Shown here: one piece after another, positions 1 to 7,347 of the stretch
Layout: each line of letters starts with the position of its first letter
How positions within the stretch are numbered: the first letter of the stretch is position 1
Assembly: GCA_024693105.1 (NCBI GenBank)
Contig: JAILLO010000013.1
Span: 1-44,166, forward strand
Length of the DNA: 44,166 nt
Source: Clostridia bacterium
GTDB taxonomy: Bacteria; Bacillota; Clostridia; Peptostreptococcales; Anaerovoracaceae
Direction of reading: 5' to 3'
Translations under genes and position numbers: made by a program
The notes under the pieces: model-generated
Seen by the model: only the letters and a program-made list of their open reading frames with translations
The model's database searches: none
What the model was told of the DNA's origin: nothing

Positions 1-24
1 GGGATGCACAAAATCGTGCATCCC
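1..24 (-). terminator. Hairpin downstream of the M19 dipeptidase gene
   Basis: A 9-bp perfect stem (GGGATGCAC / GTGCATCCC) with a short AT-rich loop lies just past the stop codon of the minus-strand dipeptidase gene. It is placed where a terminator would be, but the T-tract that would follow on the minus strand is outside the window, so termination is inferred. Its arms resemble those of the hairpin at 3797-3832. Confidence 0.55.
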
Positions 25-54
25 TTTGAAGTGAAAAAAATAATTTGAAATTGT

Positions 55-1026
55 TTATATAAGTGTTTCCTTTATGACGCGCATCCAGTTTTCCCTTGCA
101 ATGCCTTCAAGCTCTGCATCCGAAAAGCCCGCCTTTTTCATCAGCTCCACAAGATGCGGAACCTTAGTGCAGTCTTCGATGCCCTGTGCATAAGAAGTGT
201 CCTGATCGCTGTATGAACGCATGCTGTCAGTTGACAGGAATTCGAAGAAATCAAATCCAAAGCCCAGATGCTCCGGACCGATTTTATCTGCAATATAAAC
301 TGCATGCTTTACAAGATTCTCGACTCTCTGATCCGGAATCTCCTCACTTATGAACTTATTGAAAGAATTTAATCCGACAACACCGTTTGTGTCACGTATC
401 GCAAGAAGCTGCTCGTCTGTCAGATTTCTTGACGCGCCGCAAAGCGCTCTGGCATTTGCGTGCGAGCTTACAACCGGACCTTCAGCTATCTTAAGTACGT
501 CCCAAATTGATGCATCGTTTAAATGCGATACATCCAGTATCATATGCTTGTCAATAATCTTTCTGACCGCTTTCTTTCCGAGGTCGGTCAGGCCTCTTCC
601 GGGTGTTCCCTGAACTCCCGTTGCCAGTGCATTTTCTTCATTCCAGGACAGCATCGCATGTCTTGCTCCGAAATCATAAAGCATGTCGATTTTGCTCAAA
701 TCTTCGCCTATGCTGCGCAGACCTTCAAGGCCTATAAGTACATAGAACTTTCCTGCGGCTTTTGCGGCTTCGATTTCGGAATAATTCTTTACAATGGCTA
801 TTTCATCACAATCCTGTACTTCCTGCCTTACCGCATTCATTATCTGCCGGCAGCGCTGTGCCGGGTCTGCATCGTTAGGCGGGTCAATCCAGATTACAAA
901 GATGCTGCCTTCGATTTGTCCCTTTCTCAGGCGCGGAAGATGATGCTTCCTCAGAATATCCCTTTCCCCGTTCAGAGACCGGATAGTTACGTCCGTCCAA
1001 ATGTCAGAATGACCGTCAAAATACAT
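55..1026 (-). CDS. Membrane dipeptidase (renal dipeptidase) family, peptidase M19
   Basis: A 323-residue protein of the M19 zinc dipeptidase family, which hydrolyses dipeptides, often with broad or D-residue-tolerant specificity. The N-terminus has the family's HxD metal motif (DGHSDIW, residues 4-10). Further family-like segments are GLEG (near residue 100), LSWNEEN, LDVSHLND and a conserved SSHANARAL segment holding metal-binding histidines. No signal peptide or membrane segment is visible, so it should be cytoplasmic despite the family name. The start is set by GGAGG six bases upstream of ATG. It lies 63 bp behind the DUF819 gene on the same strand, so the two probably form an operon for uptake and cleavage of small peptides; that pairing is inference. 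Confidence 0.9.
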   Translation of the reverse strand: MYFDGHSDIWTDVTIRSLNGERDILRKHHLPRLRKGQIEGSIFVIWIDPPNDADPAQRCRQIMNAVRQEVQDCDEIAIVKNYSEIEAAKAAGKFYVLIGLEGLRSIGEDLSKIDMLYDFGARHAMLSWNEENALATGVQGTPGRGLTDLGKKAVRKIIDKHMILDVSHLNDASIWDVLKIAEGPVVSSHANARALCGASRNLTDEQLLAIRDTNGVVGLNSFNKFISEEIPDQRVENLVKHAVYIADKIGPEHLGFGFDFFEFLSTDSMRSYSDQDTSYAQGIEDCTKVPHLVELMKKAGFSDAELEGIARENWMRVIKETLI

Positions 1027-1089
1027 TTTTTGCCTCCATTTTTCAGTACGTATCGTTTACGTTATTTATTTACTTTAAACTATAGTTAA

Positions 1090-2322
1090 TTATGCTCCGA
1101 TAATATTTCCTACCAGGATTCCAAGGTATGTTCCGATAACATAACCAAGTGTTCCTACAAGAAGGATAGGTGCCACAAGCTTTGTCCATCCCTTTGAAAT
1201 TGCCATTGCGGCAGCAGTTGTAGGTCCTCCGATGTTCGCATTTGATGCAAGGATGATTTCCTCAAGATTGAACTTGAAGATCTTTCCGAGAACAAAGATA
1301 ACGATCATGTTTACCAGTACCATGATTGCGCAGAATACCAGAAGCAGCGGTGACTTTTCAACGATAAGCGGAATTGAAGCAGGTACGCCGATTACAAAGA
1401 AGAACAGATAAATCAGATATGTACCGATTTCCTGCGATCCCTTGATTTCGCCGAATGTCTCAGGCTTAACCGTTGCAAGAATCATTGTGATTGTTGTAAT
1501 TATGAGATATTTATTTCCAAGCATACCGTTGAGCAGTACGAAGAAGAAGTTTGTTGTCGGAATTACGGCAGCAAGGAAATCTGCGATAATACCGGAAACA
1601 GCTACGATAATAAAGCTTGTTCCTACAGCAAACGCGATGTCCTTGAGGGAAATTTCCTTTCTTCCCCAGTACTTTGCAGCAAGTGTTTTGTTTTCTTCGG
1701 AAATTCCGAAAGCTTCAACCTCGTCAAGATGAGGGTGCTTGAAGTGCTTCTTGAAGAATGCCGTTGCAGGAATTGCAACAAGTACAAAGAAGTAAAGAGC
1801 CATCAGAAGATTGTCGGATACTGTAGTTGCCGAAACAACTTCGCCCGGTACATTGAAGGATGTTGAAAGTGCAACGAAGTTAACGCCTCCGCCGATATAC
1901 GAACCTGTCATCATTGCCGCAACGCCTGCTGCATACGGAATATGCGACTTAAGAAGCGTAAAGGCAAGAATTGCACCGAGAGTTGTTCCGATTGCGCCGA
2001 TTAAGTAGATAATAAGCACACGTCCGCTTTCTTTCCAGATTTTCTTGATGTTGCACTGCAGCAGAAGAAGCGGAATTGCAAGCGGTACTACGTAGCCCCA
2101 TACATTATCCCATGTAGGACAGTCGGCAGGAATTATACCGAGATTTGTAAGTGCGAGTGCAAAAATAAGAGCTATAATTGCACCGGACATCTTTGATGCC
2201 CACGAATATTTCTGTTCAAGCCAGATACTCAGTGCTACGCAACCGCAAAGAATTGCCCAGAGTACCCATGTGTTCTCTGCACCGACCAACGGGTTGGCAG
2301 TGTCAAAAATTTTTCCCCACAT
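1090..2322 (-). CDS. DUF819 family integral membrane protein (YjcL-like putative transporter)
   Basis: A 410-residue, strongly hydrophobic protein with about ten to eleven predicted membrane segments. It matches my recollection of the DUF819/YjcL family: a LVGAENTWVLWAI start, a glycine-rich MTGSYIGGGVNFVAL segment in the middle, and a second NANIGGPTTAAAMA segment near the C-terminus. The two similar glycine/asparagine-rich segments suggest an internal repeat, as in secondary transporters. Family function is not established; its substrate is unknown. The start is supported by AGGAGG seven bases upstream. It is the first gene of a probable operon with the M19 dipeptidase downstream, so a peptide or amino-acid derivative substrate is a reasonable guess. 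Confidence 0.85.
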   Translation of the reverse strand: MWGKIFDTANPLVGAENTWVLWAILCGCVALSIWLEQKYSWASKMSGAIIALIFALALTNLGIIPADCPTWDNVWGYVVPLAIPLLLLQCNIKKIWKESGRVLIIYLIGAIGTTLGAILAFTLLKSHIPYAAGVAAMMTGSYIGGGVNFVALSTSFNVPGEVVSATTVSDNLLMALYFFVLVAIPATAFFKKHFKHPHLDEVEAFGISEENKTLAAKYWGRKEISLKDIAFAVGTSFIIVAVSGIIADFLAAVIPTTNFFFVLLNGMLGNKYLIITTITMILATVKPETFGEIKGSQEIGTYLIYLFFFVIGVPASIPLIVEKSPLLLVFCAIMVLVNMIVIFVLGKIFKFNLEEIILASNANIGGPTTAAAMAISKGWTKLVAPILLVGTLGYVIGTYLGILVGNIIGA

Positions 2323-2362
2323 AAATAAGACCTCCTAATATTGTGTAATAATAAAAAATATA

Positions 2363-2391
2363 ATTATAAGGGTTCCGTGAAAAGGCACATC
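2363..2391 (-). promoter_or_regulatory. Possible promoter of the DUF819-dipeptidase operon
   Basis: On the minus strand a perfect -10 hexamer TATAAT lies at 2363-2368, about 40 bp before the DUF819 start. The -35 position (2386-2391, GATGTG) matches poorly. A GTGAAAAG word at 2377-2384 inside the spacer recurs inverted at 2444-2451, so a bound activator or repressor is possible. This is a weak call. Confidence 0.35.
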
Positions 2392-2839
2392 ATCGCTTTT
2401 TCGATTCCGCATACGGGCTGTCCTTTTCCCACATACGCAAATGCTTTTCACGATAATGAAACTTTTTTCACTACACACGCCTTTATTATAATTGAGATGT
2501 TTCCGGTGTCAATTCTTATTTTGAAAACAATTTCAAAATAATGAACAGGGCTGCAAAATGCGCCATTTTGCCCGTTTGATTTGCTGTCCGTTTAACCCGA
2601 AATTTAACAAGTTTGCTGTTTCATGGTGTGAAACAGTTCGGAATTTACCCATTTTGGCCCAGCGGAATTTCCAAAACATTACAATCATGCTGTCCTGTCT
2701 GCGGCGCCCCGCCTCTTTGCTGCGCGCGGAATCTGTATGCAGTGCCCCGCCTCTTGTGCAGTGCACTGCTCTTGCCTGCGATGCCGCTGCTAAAGTTTTT
2801 TATCTTGCGCATTTGCCGAATCTTTTGCTAATATACCAA
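2392..2839. other. Gene-free spacer between divergent genes
   Basis: About 450 bp with no credible gene. The short open frames here lack ribosome binding sites and have no protein-like composition. The stretch holds inverted GTGAAAAG/CTTTTCAC words near the DUF819 side, and between about 2700 and 2790 a GC-rich, partly repeated passage with two CCCCGCCTCTT words. I see no RNA gene. It may be decayed sequence or a long regulatory region. Confidence 0.4.
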
Positions 2840-2881
2840 TTGAAGCAGTGACTGTAAAATGTTAGAATATTTTTACAGTCA
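2840..2881 (+). promoter_or_regulatory. Promoter with embedded palindromic operator for the XRE-cupin gene
   Basis: A -35 TTGAAG (2840-2845) and -10 TAGAAT (2863-2868) are separated by exactly 17 bp. A perfect 11-bp inverted repeat, TGACTGTAAAA (2849-2859) and TTTTACAGTCA (2871-2881), brackets the -10. A protein bound to it would block RNA polymerase. The start point would be near 2875, giving a leader of about 125 bases. Autoregulation by the XRE protein encoded next is the obvious inference; the sequence alone does not show which protein binds. Confidence 0.7.
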
Positions 2882-2999
2882 AGCGGTGCAATTTCGCCTT
2901 GCCGTAATTTTTCAAAAGCCCGCACCCGAAACCGGTTTTACACCAACCGTTTTCAAAAGGCGGCATTGTGCGCTGAAAAAGGTTTGAAAGGGGAGACAT

Positions 3000-3554
3000 A
3001 TGGAACTCAAAATCGGAAGCAAGTTAAAAGATTTAAGAAAAAAGCAGGGGATTAACATCACCCAGTTATCTGAACGTTCACAGGTAAGCACCGGCCAGAT
3101 CAGCCAGATTGAAAGGGACCTGGTTGTTCCGTCCGTTGTTGTTCTCTGGAAAATAGCCAAGGCGCTTGACATAAACATCAATTACTTTTTTGACGAAAAG
3201 CGTGAGGATGACCGTGTAATTATCAGGCACGGCGATCACAGAGAGATTATTATGAACAAGGGCAACGGTATTTACAAGATGCTTGCTCCCACAAGCAGAG
3301 AGCGTCTGATGGATCTTGTTTATATTACTCTCAAGCCCGGTGCTACATACGAGGATGACGATCTTATAAGCCATGACGGCGAAGAATGCGGATACGTACT
3401 CAGCGGCACGCTTACTGTTCATATTGAAAACGAGCTTATTGAATTGTCTCCGGGAGACAGCATTTATTTCAACAGTAAAGCGCCTCACCGCTACGAAAAC
3501 AGAAGTGATGAAGACTGCGCTTCAATCTGGGGCATGACGCCTGTTTTCTTCTAA
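3000..3554 (+). CDS. XRE-family transcriptional regulator with C-terminal cupin domain
   Basis: A 184-residue two-domain regulator. Residues 1-65 form a helix-turn-helix of the XRE type (IGSKLKDLRKKQGINITQLS, with recognition helix near STGQISQIERD). Residues about 105-180 form a cupin_2 barrel (LKPGATYEDDDLISHDGEECGYV, then LSPGDSIYFNSKAPHRYEN), which in this family senses a small molecule. Family members commonly control adjacent transport or amino-acid/polyamine catabolism genes. The start has AGGGGAG five bases upstream. It is divergent from the DUF819-dipeptidase operon and is the likely local regulator of it. Size and domain order are normal. Confidence 0.92.
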   Translation: MELKIGSKLKDLRKKQGINITQLSERSQVSTGQISQIERDLVVPSVVVLWKIAKALDININYFFDEKREDDRVIIRHGDHREIIMNKGNGIYKMLAPTSRERLMDLVYITLKPGATYEDDDLISHDGEECGYVLSGTLTVHIENELIELSPGDSIYFNSKAPHRYENRSDEDCASIWGMTPVFF

Positions 3555-3585
3555 TATGTGCCTATGTGCCGCCCGGCCCGCAAAG

Positions 3586-3730
3586 GGATTCGGCAGAGGG
3601 AACTTATCTCAGGATTCCGGCAGCGGGAGCTTTTCTCAGGATTCCGGCAGTGGGAGCTTTTCTCAGGATTCCGGCAGAGGGAGCTTATCTTAGGATTCCG
3701 GCAGCGGGAGCTTTTCTCAGGATTCGGGCG
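3586..3730. repeat. 27-bp tandem repeat, five full copies plus a partial sixth
   Basis: Units start at 3586 (26 bp), 3612, 3639, 3666 and 3693 (27 bp each), with a broken sixth at 3720-3730. The consensus begins GGATTCCGGCAGCGGGAGCT and ends TTTCTCA. Copies differ at a few positions, mainly in the AGMGGGA core and the CTTWTCT part. The array sits between the XRE stop codon and a terminator, so it would be transcribed as the 3' end of that mRNA. Because 27 is divisible by three, open frames run through it, but no ribosome binding site supports translation. Confidence 0.95.
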
Positions 3731-3796
3731 CGAATTCCCGGTGACTTGCCTACGAGACGAAACCTTGCTTTGCTTAACCTAAAATAATTACAAAAT

Positions 3797-3835
3797 AAGG
3801 GATGTACGGTCCAAAGACCATGCATCCCCTTTTAT
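3797..3835. terminator. Bidirectional terminator between convergent genes
   Basis: A long stem, GGGATGTACGGTC paired with GACCATGCATCCC through one mismatch and a short CAAA loop, is followed by CTTTTATTTTT on the plus strand and preceded by A-rich sequence that gives a T-rich tail on the minus strand. It can end both the XRE transcript and the minus-strand operon that ends at 3873. Confidence 0.85.
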
Positions 3836-3872
3836 TTTTCTGCCTGTAATTCTTCGTGTTTTTCTCGTCCCG

Positions 3873-4442
3873 CTACTTTTCTTCGTCTTCGGAATTACCT
3901 GTAATAGCTTCCGGCGAAATCAGGCCGTTTGAACCGCCGGCAACTTTTCCGGCGCTTATTTCATCGATTATTTTGACAAGCTCAAGAGCGCTTTTAAAAG
4001 AATGTGTCTCGTCTGTTTCGACGCTCTTTACAACGCCCTGCCAGGAAGCATTCTGTCTGAACTGCACCTGCAGTACGAATGTTGCTCTGTCTCCGGCAGC
4101 AGAATCTGTATTGAAATTTTTCATTTTTTCCATAACCTCCGTTATTTCCTTTTCCGACAGCTTCACAACAGTTCCTTTTTTCTTCACAAAGGATTTTTTG
4201 TCCAACGTCGACTGCGGAAAATCTATTTTGTCCATAATGTCATCAATGCATATGATAAGCTCCTCCGAACAGGAAAAGCCTTTTCCCTGCGGCAGGCAGC
4301 CACAGTATAAGCGTCCCTTGATATCCGCATCCTTAAGCTCGTCTACGCAGATAACATAGTTCAATCCGGCGGAAAAATCGGTGTTTGCACCCGTCCCGGC
4401 AAGAGAATGATGCAAATTATCAAATTTTCTTTTTTCGTCCAT
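3873..4442 (-). CDS. Conserved hypothetical protein
   Basis: A 189-residue soluble protein I cannot assign to a characterised family. The start is the ATG at 4442, which has GAGGAGG six bases upstream; an earlier TTG in the same frame lies inside that ribosome binding site. The middle segment (about residues 110-155, with FRQNASWQGVVKSVET and SALELVKIIDE) resembles a motif I recall from many short Clostridial hypothetical proteins. Three cysteines cluster near YCGCLPQGKGFSC. The C-terminus is acidic (SEDEEK). It is the last gene of the operon with the small membrane protein, DnaJ-domain protein and DUF5685 protein. Confidence 0.8.
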   Translation of the reverse strand: MDEKRKFDNLHHSLAGTGANTDFSAGLNYVICVDELKDADIKGRLYCGCLPQGKGFSCSEELIICIDDIMDKIDFPQSTLDKKSFVKKKGTVVKLSEKEITEVMEKMKNFNTDSAAGDRATFVLQVQFRQNASWQGVVKSVETDETHSFKSALELVKIIDEISAGKVAGGSNGLISPEAITGNSEDEEK

Positions 4443-4482
4443 CAATATCCTCCTCAAAGTTTAGGAGCCTCCTGCGGGCAGC

Positions 4483-4995
4483 TTATTTTATATGCGGATG
4501 TATCTGATTCAGATAGAAATACACAACCGCCGAAAACAGTGCATCGTAGAAGTAAAAAAATATTATCGCACCGCCAAAGAGAAGCGGTGTTCCGACATCC
4601 GGCAGCGAAATTTCCGCAAAGAAAAATTCATTGAGCAGAAAGAATGCCGCTGCAAATACTCCTGCAAAGAAAATGCCTTTTAAAATCAGCTGTAAAAAAG
4701 CATTTTCTATTTTTTCAATATAATATTTGAGAATGCCGTACAAGCCGAAAAACATAATATACGGCAGTATTCCGAGCTTGTTCATCGAAAGAATAAGCCC
4801 CAGAATCGAAGTTGCGGCATAAAGCCCGACTGCACCCTTGCCACGAAACTCTATGATCATTATGGCCGGGAAAAACGACGCCAGCGCATAAAGACTGAGC
4901 TTCATAAAAGGCGTAAGCCCCGCGAAGACGATGCATATTACAGACATCGCCGCAAGAATAGCCGCAACCGTCGTCTTTTTTGCATTTTGTTTCAT
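4483..4995 (-). CDS. Small integral membrane protein, ECF S-component-like
   Basis: A 170-residue protein with about five membrane segments. The first helix, TVAAILAAMSVICIVFAG, and the general plan of short helices with a lysine-rich N-terminus resemble substrate-binding S components of ECF vitamin transporters or related uncharacterised membrane proteins, but no diagnostic substrate motif is visible. GGAAGG lies nine bases before ATG. It is third in a four-gene operon, about 40 bp from each neighbour. The specific function is unknown; the ECF comparison is weak. Confidence 0.7.
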   Translation of the reverse strand: MKQNAKKTTVAAILAAMSVICIVFAGLTPFMKLSLYALASFFPAIMIIEFRGKGAVGLYAATSILGLILSMNKLGILPYIMFFGLYGILKYYIEKIENAFLQLILKGIFFAGVFAAAFFLLNEFFFAEISLPDVGTPLLFGGAIIFFYFYDALFSAVVYFYLNQIHPHIK

Positions 4996-5043
4996 GAATA
5001 TAAACCTTCCGTTTGCTGCAGACCGAAAGTGTCCGGCTGCCGT

Positions 5044-5667
5044 TTAGCAACCGTCTCCACCGCCACACAGACAGTCAAAGCAGATATACGCCTGGCACAG
5101 AGTGCAGCACATATCGTCGTTCCTTGAATAGCCTCTTCCGTATGCGGCATTGCGAAATACACTCTGCTGACGCATAATCGTATCAAGTGCATTTCTGTAT
5201 TCGTAATTGTCAGGGTCCATATTGACGGCCTGCTGAATCTCTGACAACGCGTTGTCGTACCAGCCTTTTCTCATTGAAATCATACTGCTAAGGAAATACC
5301 ACTCGGCGTCTCTTGTCGGTGCATTGCGCAAAATAGTCTCTGCAGCCACAAGATTTCCTCTGTTGATATAAACCCTCGCTGCGTTGTATTCGGAATTTTC
5401 CGAGCCGCCGGAGCTGCCGTAGCCGGAAGAGCCTGCATAGCCGGAGTCTCCGTAATTTCCGGAGTCTCCGTAATTTCCGCCGCCTCCGGAAGTAAGCACT
5501 TTGTATGCTTCGTTTACTTCTTTCAGCTTTTCCTCTGCAAGGTCCGCAAGCGGATTGTTTTGATATTTGTCGGGATGGTATTTCTTCGCCAGTTCTCTGT
5601 AAGCAGCCTTAATCTGCTCCTGACTTGCGTTCTTTGGAACGCCCAGCACCTCATAAGGATCTTTCAT
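5044..5667 (-). CDS. J-domain protein with TPR-like region and cysteine-rich tail
   Basis: A 207-residue protein beginning with a J domain ([20 protein letters not shown] and the HPD motif in [10 protein letters not shown]), which stimulates a DnaK-type chaperone ATPase. Then come a glycine/serine/tyrosine-rich linker with repeated GDSG and SSGYG words, a TPR-like helical segment ([37 protein letters not shown]), and a C-terminal tail with CCTLC, CFDCLC and a final GGGDGC. It lacks the zinc-finger and substrate domains of true DnaJ, so it is an accessory J protein. The chosen ATG (MKDPYEV) is nine bases from AGGA; two in-frame starts further up lack proper spacing. The cysteine tail could bind metal. 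Confidence 0.85.
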   Translation of the reverse strand: MKDPYEVLGVPKNASQEQIKAAYRELAKKYHPDKYQNNPLADLAEEKLKEVNEAYKVLTSGGGGNYGDSGNYGDSGYAGSSGYGSSGGSENSEYNAARVYINRGNLVAAETILRNAPTRDAEWYFLSSMISMRKGWYDNALSEIQQAVNMDPDNYEYRNALDTIMRQQSVFRNAAYGRGYSRNDDMCCTLCQAYICFDCLCGGGDGC

Positions 5668-5742
5668 CTTTTTCATTCCTTTCCGTAATTTGCCCCGCAC
5701 CTTTGACGGCTGCGGCGGCCCGGTCTGCGCTTCAATTTCTGT

Positions 5743-6795
5743 TTATGATTCTGCGGCCGGATTGTTTTCCGGTTCGGCCTCCGGGTCAGTTTCCGGTTCG
5801 GCCTCCGGGTCGTTTTCCGGTCCCGCCTCCGGATTGTTTTCCGGTTCCGAAAGGGGATCTTTTTCCTTTCCCTTTTCAAGAAGCGAATCCGTCATTGAAA
5901 GCAGTCCGATATATATGATGTTCTCCGGAATTTCTCTGTTTTTTCTGATTTCCAGAAGTTCAAAGGCCTTCGAAACCTCTGCAAGCGCGCTTGTCATTGA
6001 AAACGACACTTTCTCCCTGATGCGCTCACGAAACACCGAGGCTCTTCTTATATCCTGCTGCCAGGAGGCGTCTGTCTGCTCATTCGATATCCTGTCCGCT
6101 TCTTGAAGGGACTCCTCAAGTTCCTTTGAAAAACGGTAAAAAAGCGGATTGTAACTGCCGCTTTGAAGGTCTTTTTCGATATCATCCCATGCGTCCGCAA
6201 GATAAATCCATTTGCCGAGGAAACGCCCAAGATATGCAAGCTGGCGTCTGTTTTCCTCTGCAGACGAAAGCGGACACTGCGAAAAAACGGCCTCCATAAT
6301 CTCTGAAAACGGCTCACATACAAGGTCAAGCACGGCGCATTTTTCGCGCTCAAGGCGGTGCAGCTGCGAAAGAGCATTCTCCATTTTGGCGCAAGTTTGA
6401 CCGTATTTGCCGGAAAGCTTCTCGAAGCTCCCCTTAAAAGCTCTTATTGCTGCCTTTGCCTTCAGGCTGTTTTCGTCTTCGATATCGTCAAGAAGGTTGT
6501 AATAAACAAGCAGCACCATCATGTCTGCCGCAAAATCAACGGCAGGGTTTTTTCTGACAACAAGGCGCTTTTTGATATGGTGGGCAATGCAGGATTCTTT
6601 TTCAACGACAGGTTCGTCATCGCGCAACGCATCAATAAGCAGTGCAAGGAATGCAAAATCATAGCTCAGCGCCATGCGTGCCGCCTGCCCGTGATTTTCT
6701 CCGAGCGACTTGCAAAGTCCGCAGTAATACGCATTGTACATCTCGTATTCACGAACCTTCAGTTCGGATTTTTGCGCCCTTACATATCCAAGCAT
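5743..6795 (-). CDS. DUF5685 family protein with repetitive acidic C-terminus
   Basis: A 350-residue, mostly alpha-helical protein. The N-terminal segment (MLGYVRAQKSELKVREYEMY followed by YYCGLCKSLGE, with a CxxC pair) and the following helices (DFAFLALLIDAL, LLVYYNLLDDIEDE, YLADAWDDIEKD) match what I recall of DUF5685. The aspartate-rich DDIEDE and DAWDDIEKD segments resemble metal-binding helices of prenyl-synthase-type all-helical folds, which is only a structural analogy. Residues about 317-348 are four 8-residue repeats built on EPENDPEA. It leads the operon with the J-domain protein, an arrangement I recall in other Clostridia. No function is established. Confidence 0.8.
   Translation of the reverse strand: MLGYVRAQKSELKVREYEMYNAYYCGLCKSLGENHGQAARMALSYDFAFLALLIDALRDDEPVVEKESCIAHHIKKRLVVRKNPAVDFAADMMVLLVYYNLLDDIEDENSLKAKAAIRAFKGSFEKLSGKYGQTCAKMENALSQLHRLEREKCAVLDLVCEPFSEIMEAVFSQCPLSSAEENRRQLAYLGRFLGKWIYLADAWDDIEKDLQSGSYNPLFYRFSKELEESLQEADRISNEQTDASWQQDIRRASVFRERIREKVSFSMTSALAEVSKAFELLEIRKNREIPENIIYIGLLSMTDSLLEKGKEKDPLSEPENNPEAGPENDPEAEPETDPEAEPENNPAAES
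5752..5847. repeat. 24-bp coding tandem repeat at the end of the DUF5685 gene
   Basis: Four 24-bp units encode EPENNPEA, GPENDPEA, EPETDPEA and EPENNPAA on the minus strand just before the terminal ES and stop. The array keeps frame because the unit is a multiple of three. It makes a flexible, acidic, proline-rich tail whose length could vary between strains. Confidence 0.9.
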
Positions 6796-6823
6796 ATTTT
6801 CACCAAAATCACGCCTTTAATTA

Positions 6824-6852
6824 ATCATACTAAGAGCAAAAGCTCCCGTCAA
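6824..6852 (-). promoter_or_regulatory. Promoter of the DUF5685-dnaJ operon
   Basis: On the minus strand a -35 TTGACG (6847-6852) and a -10 TATGAT (6824-6829) are separated by 17 bp, about 30 bp before the DUF5685 start. This is a good sigma-A-type promoter, and no closer alternative is visible. Confidence 0.75.
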
Positions 6853-6982
6853 ATTAACAATTCCTAAACCTACTTTCAATAATACCATACCAAATAGAGG
6901 GAATGCCACAATAAAATGGCTTTGTACGATGAAAATTCAAAGTTCTGCGGGTTTTGCGGCGCAGCCTCCGCAAAATCTCCCC

Positions 6983-7011
6983 TTGAAATTGCCCACATAA
7001 TTTGTTATGAT
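6983..7011 (+). promoter_or_regulatory. Promoter of the tRNA-Arg gene
   Basis: TTGAAA (6983-6988) and TATGAT (7006-7011) with a 17-bp spacer lie about 70 bp upstream of the tRNA on the same strand. The predicted start would give a short 5' leader before the mature tRNA end. Confidence 0.75.
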
Positions 7012-7079
7012 ATGTGCCTAGAGACCACAATCTTAAGCCTGCCCCGAGGCTCGCATTCCAAAAATGCGCGGGGTTATAT

Positions 7080-7154
7080 GCCTCCATAGTTAAACGGATA
7101 TAACAGTGGTTTCCTAAACCATCGTTGGCGGTTCGATTCCGTCTGGGGGTACCA
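7080..7154 (+). tRNA. tRNA-Arg (anticodon CCT)
   Basis: A complete cloverleaf can be drawn. The acceptor stem GCCTCCA pairs with TGGGGGT over seven positions, two of them G-U wobbles. The anticodon stem GTGGT/ACCAT-type arm presents the loop TTCCTAA with anticodon CCT, reading AGG codons. The T loop is GTTCGATTC, and an A discriminator plus encoded CCA end the gene. Length is 75 bases with CCA. It stands alone with its own promoter and terminator. Confidence 0.95.
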
Positions 7155-7164
7155 CTTGAAAAAA

Positions 7165-7197
7165 CGCCTTTTCACATTTGGAAAGGGCGCTTTTTTT
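7165..7197 (+). terminator. Terminator of the tRNA-Arg gene
   Basis: The stem CGCCTTTTC / GGAAAGGGCG-type pairing with a small loop is followed directly by seven T residues, starting 10 bases after the tRNA CCA end. This is a standard intrinsic terminator. Confidence 0.85.
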
Positions 7198-7230
7198 ATT
7201 TCTTTGTAATTACTTTTCGCAAAATCCCGA

Positions 7231-7306
7231 CCGCCCTTTGCGGGCGGGGCAAGCGTTTTGCCGCCTTTTGCGGGCGGGGCAAGCGTTTTGCCGCCTTTTG
7301 CGGGCG
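7231..7306. repeat. 30-bp hairpin-forming tandem repeat, 2.5 copies
   Basis: Units at 7231-7260 and 7261-7290 and a half unit at 7291-7306. Each begins CCGCC[C/T]TTTGCGGGCGG, which folds on itself (CCGCC with GGCGG), followed by GGCAAGCGTTTTG. The array lies between the tRNA terminator and the end of purB, so it falls in the purB 3' region on the minus strand. It may add to termination or mRNA-end protection; no coding role is supported. Confidence 0.9.
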
Positions 7307-7347
7307 TTCTGCCTCTTCATACGGATCATCCGGACGTTTCCGGCAGA

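Noticed and set aside
2344-2851. Several 60-97 residue frames in the XRE-DUF819 spacer
   Set aside because: No ribosome binding sites, overlapping in several frames, and composition unlike a protein.
3586-3730. CRISPR array
   Set aside because: Units are directly contiguous with no variable spacers, and no cas genes are nearby.
3558-3782. Open frame through the 27-bp repeat encoding repeated GFRQRELFS units
   Set aside because: The frame stays open only because the unit length is a multiple of three. There is no ribosome binding site, and another frame is open through the same stretch.
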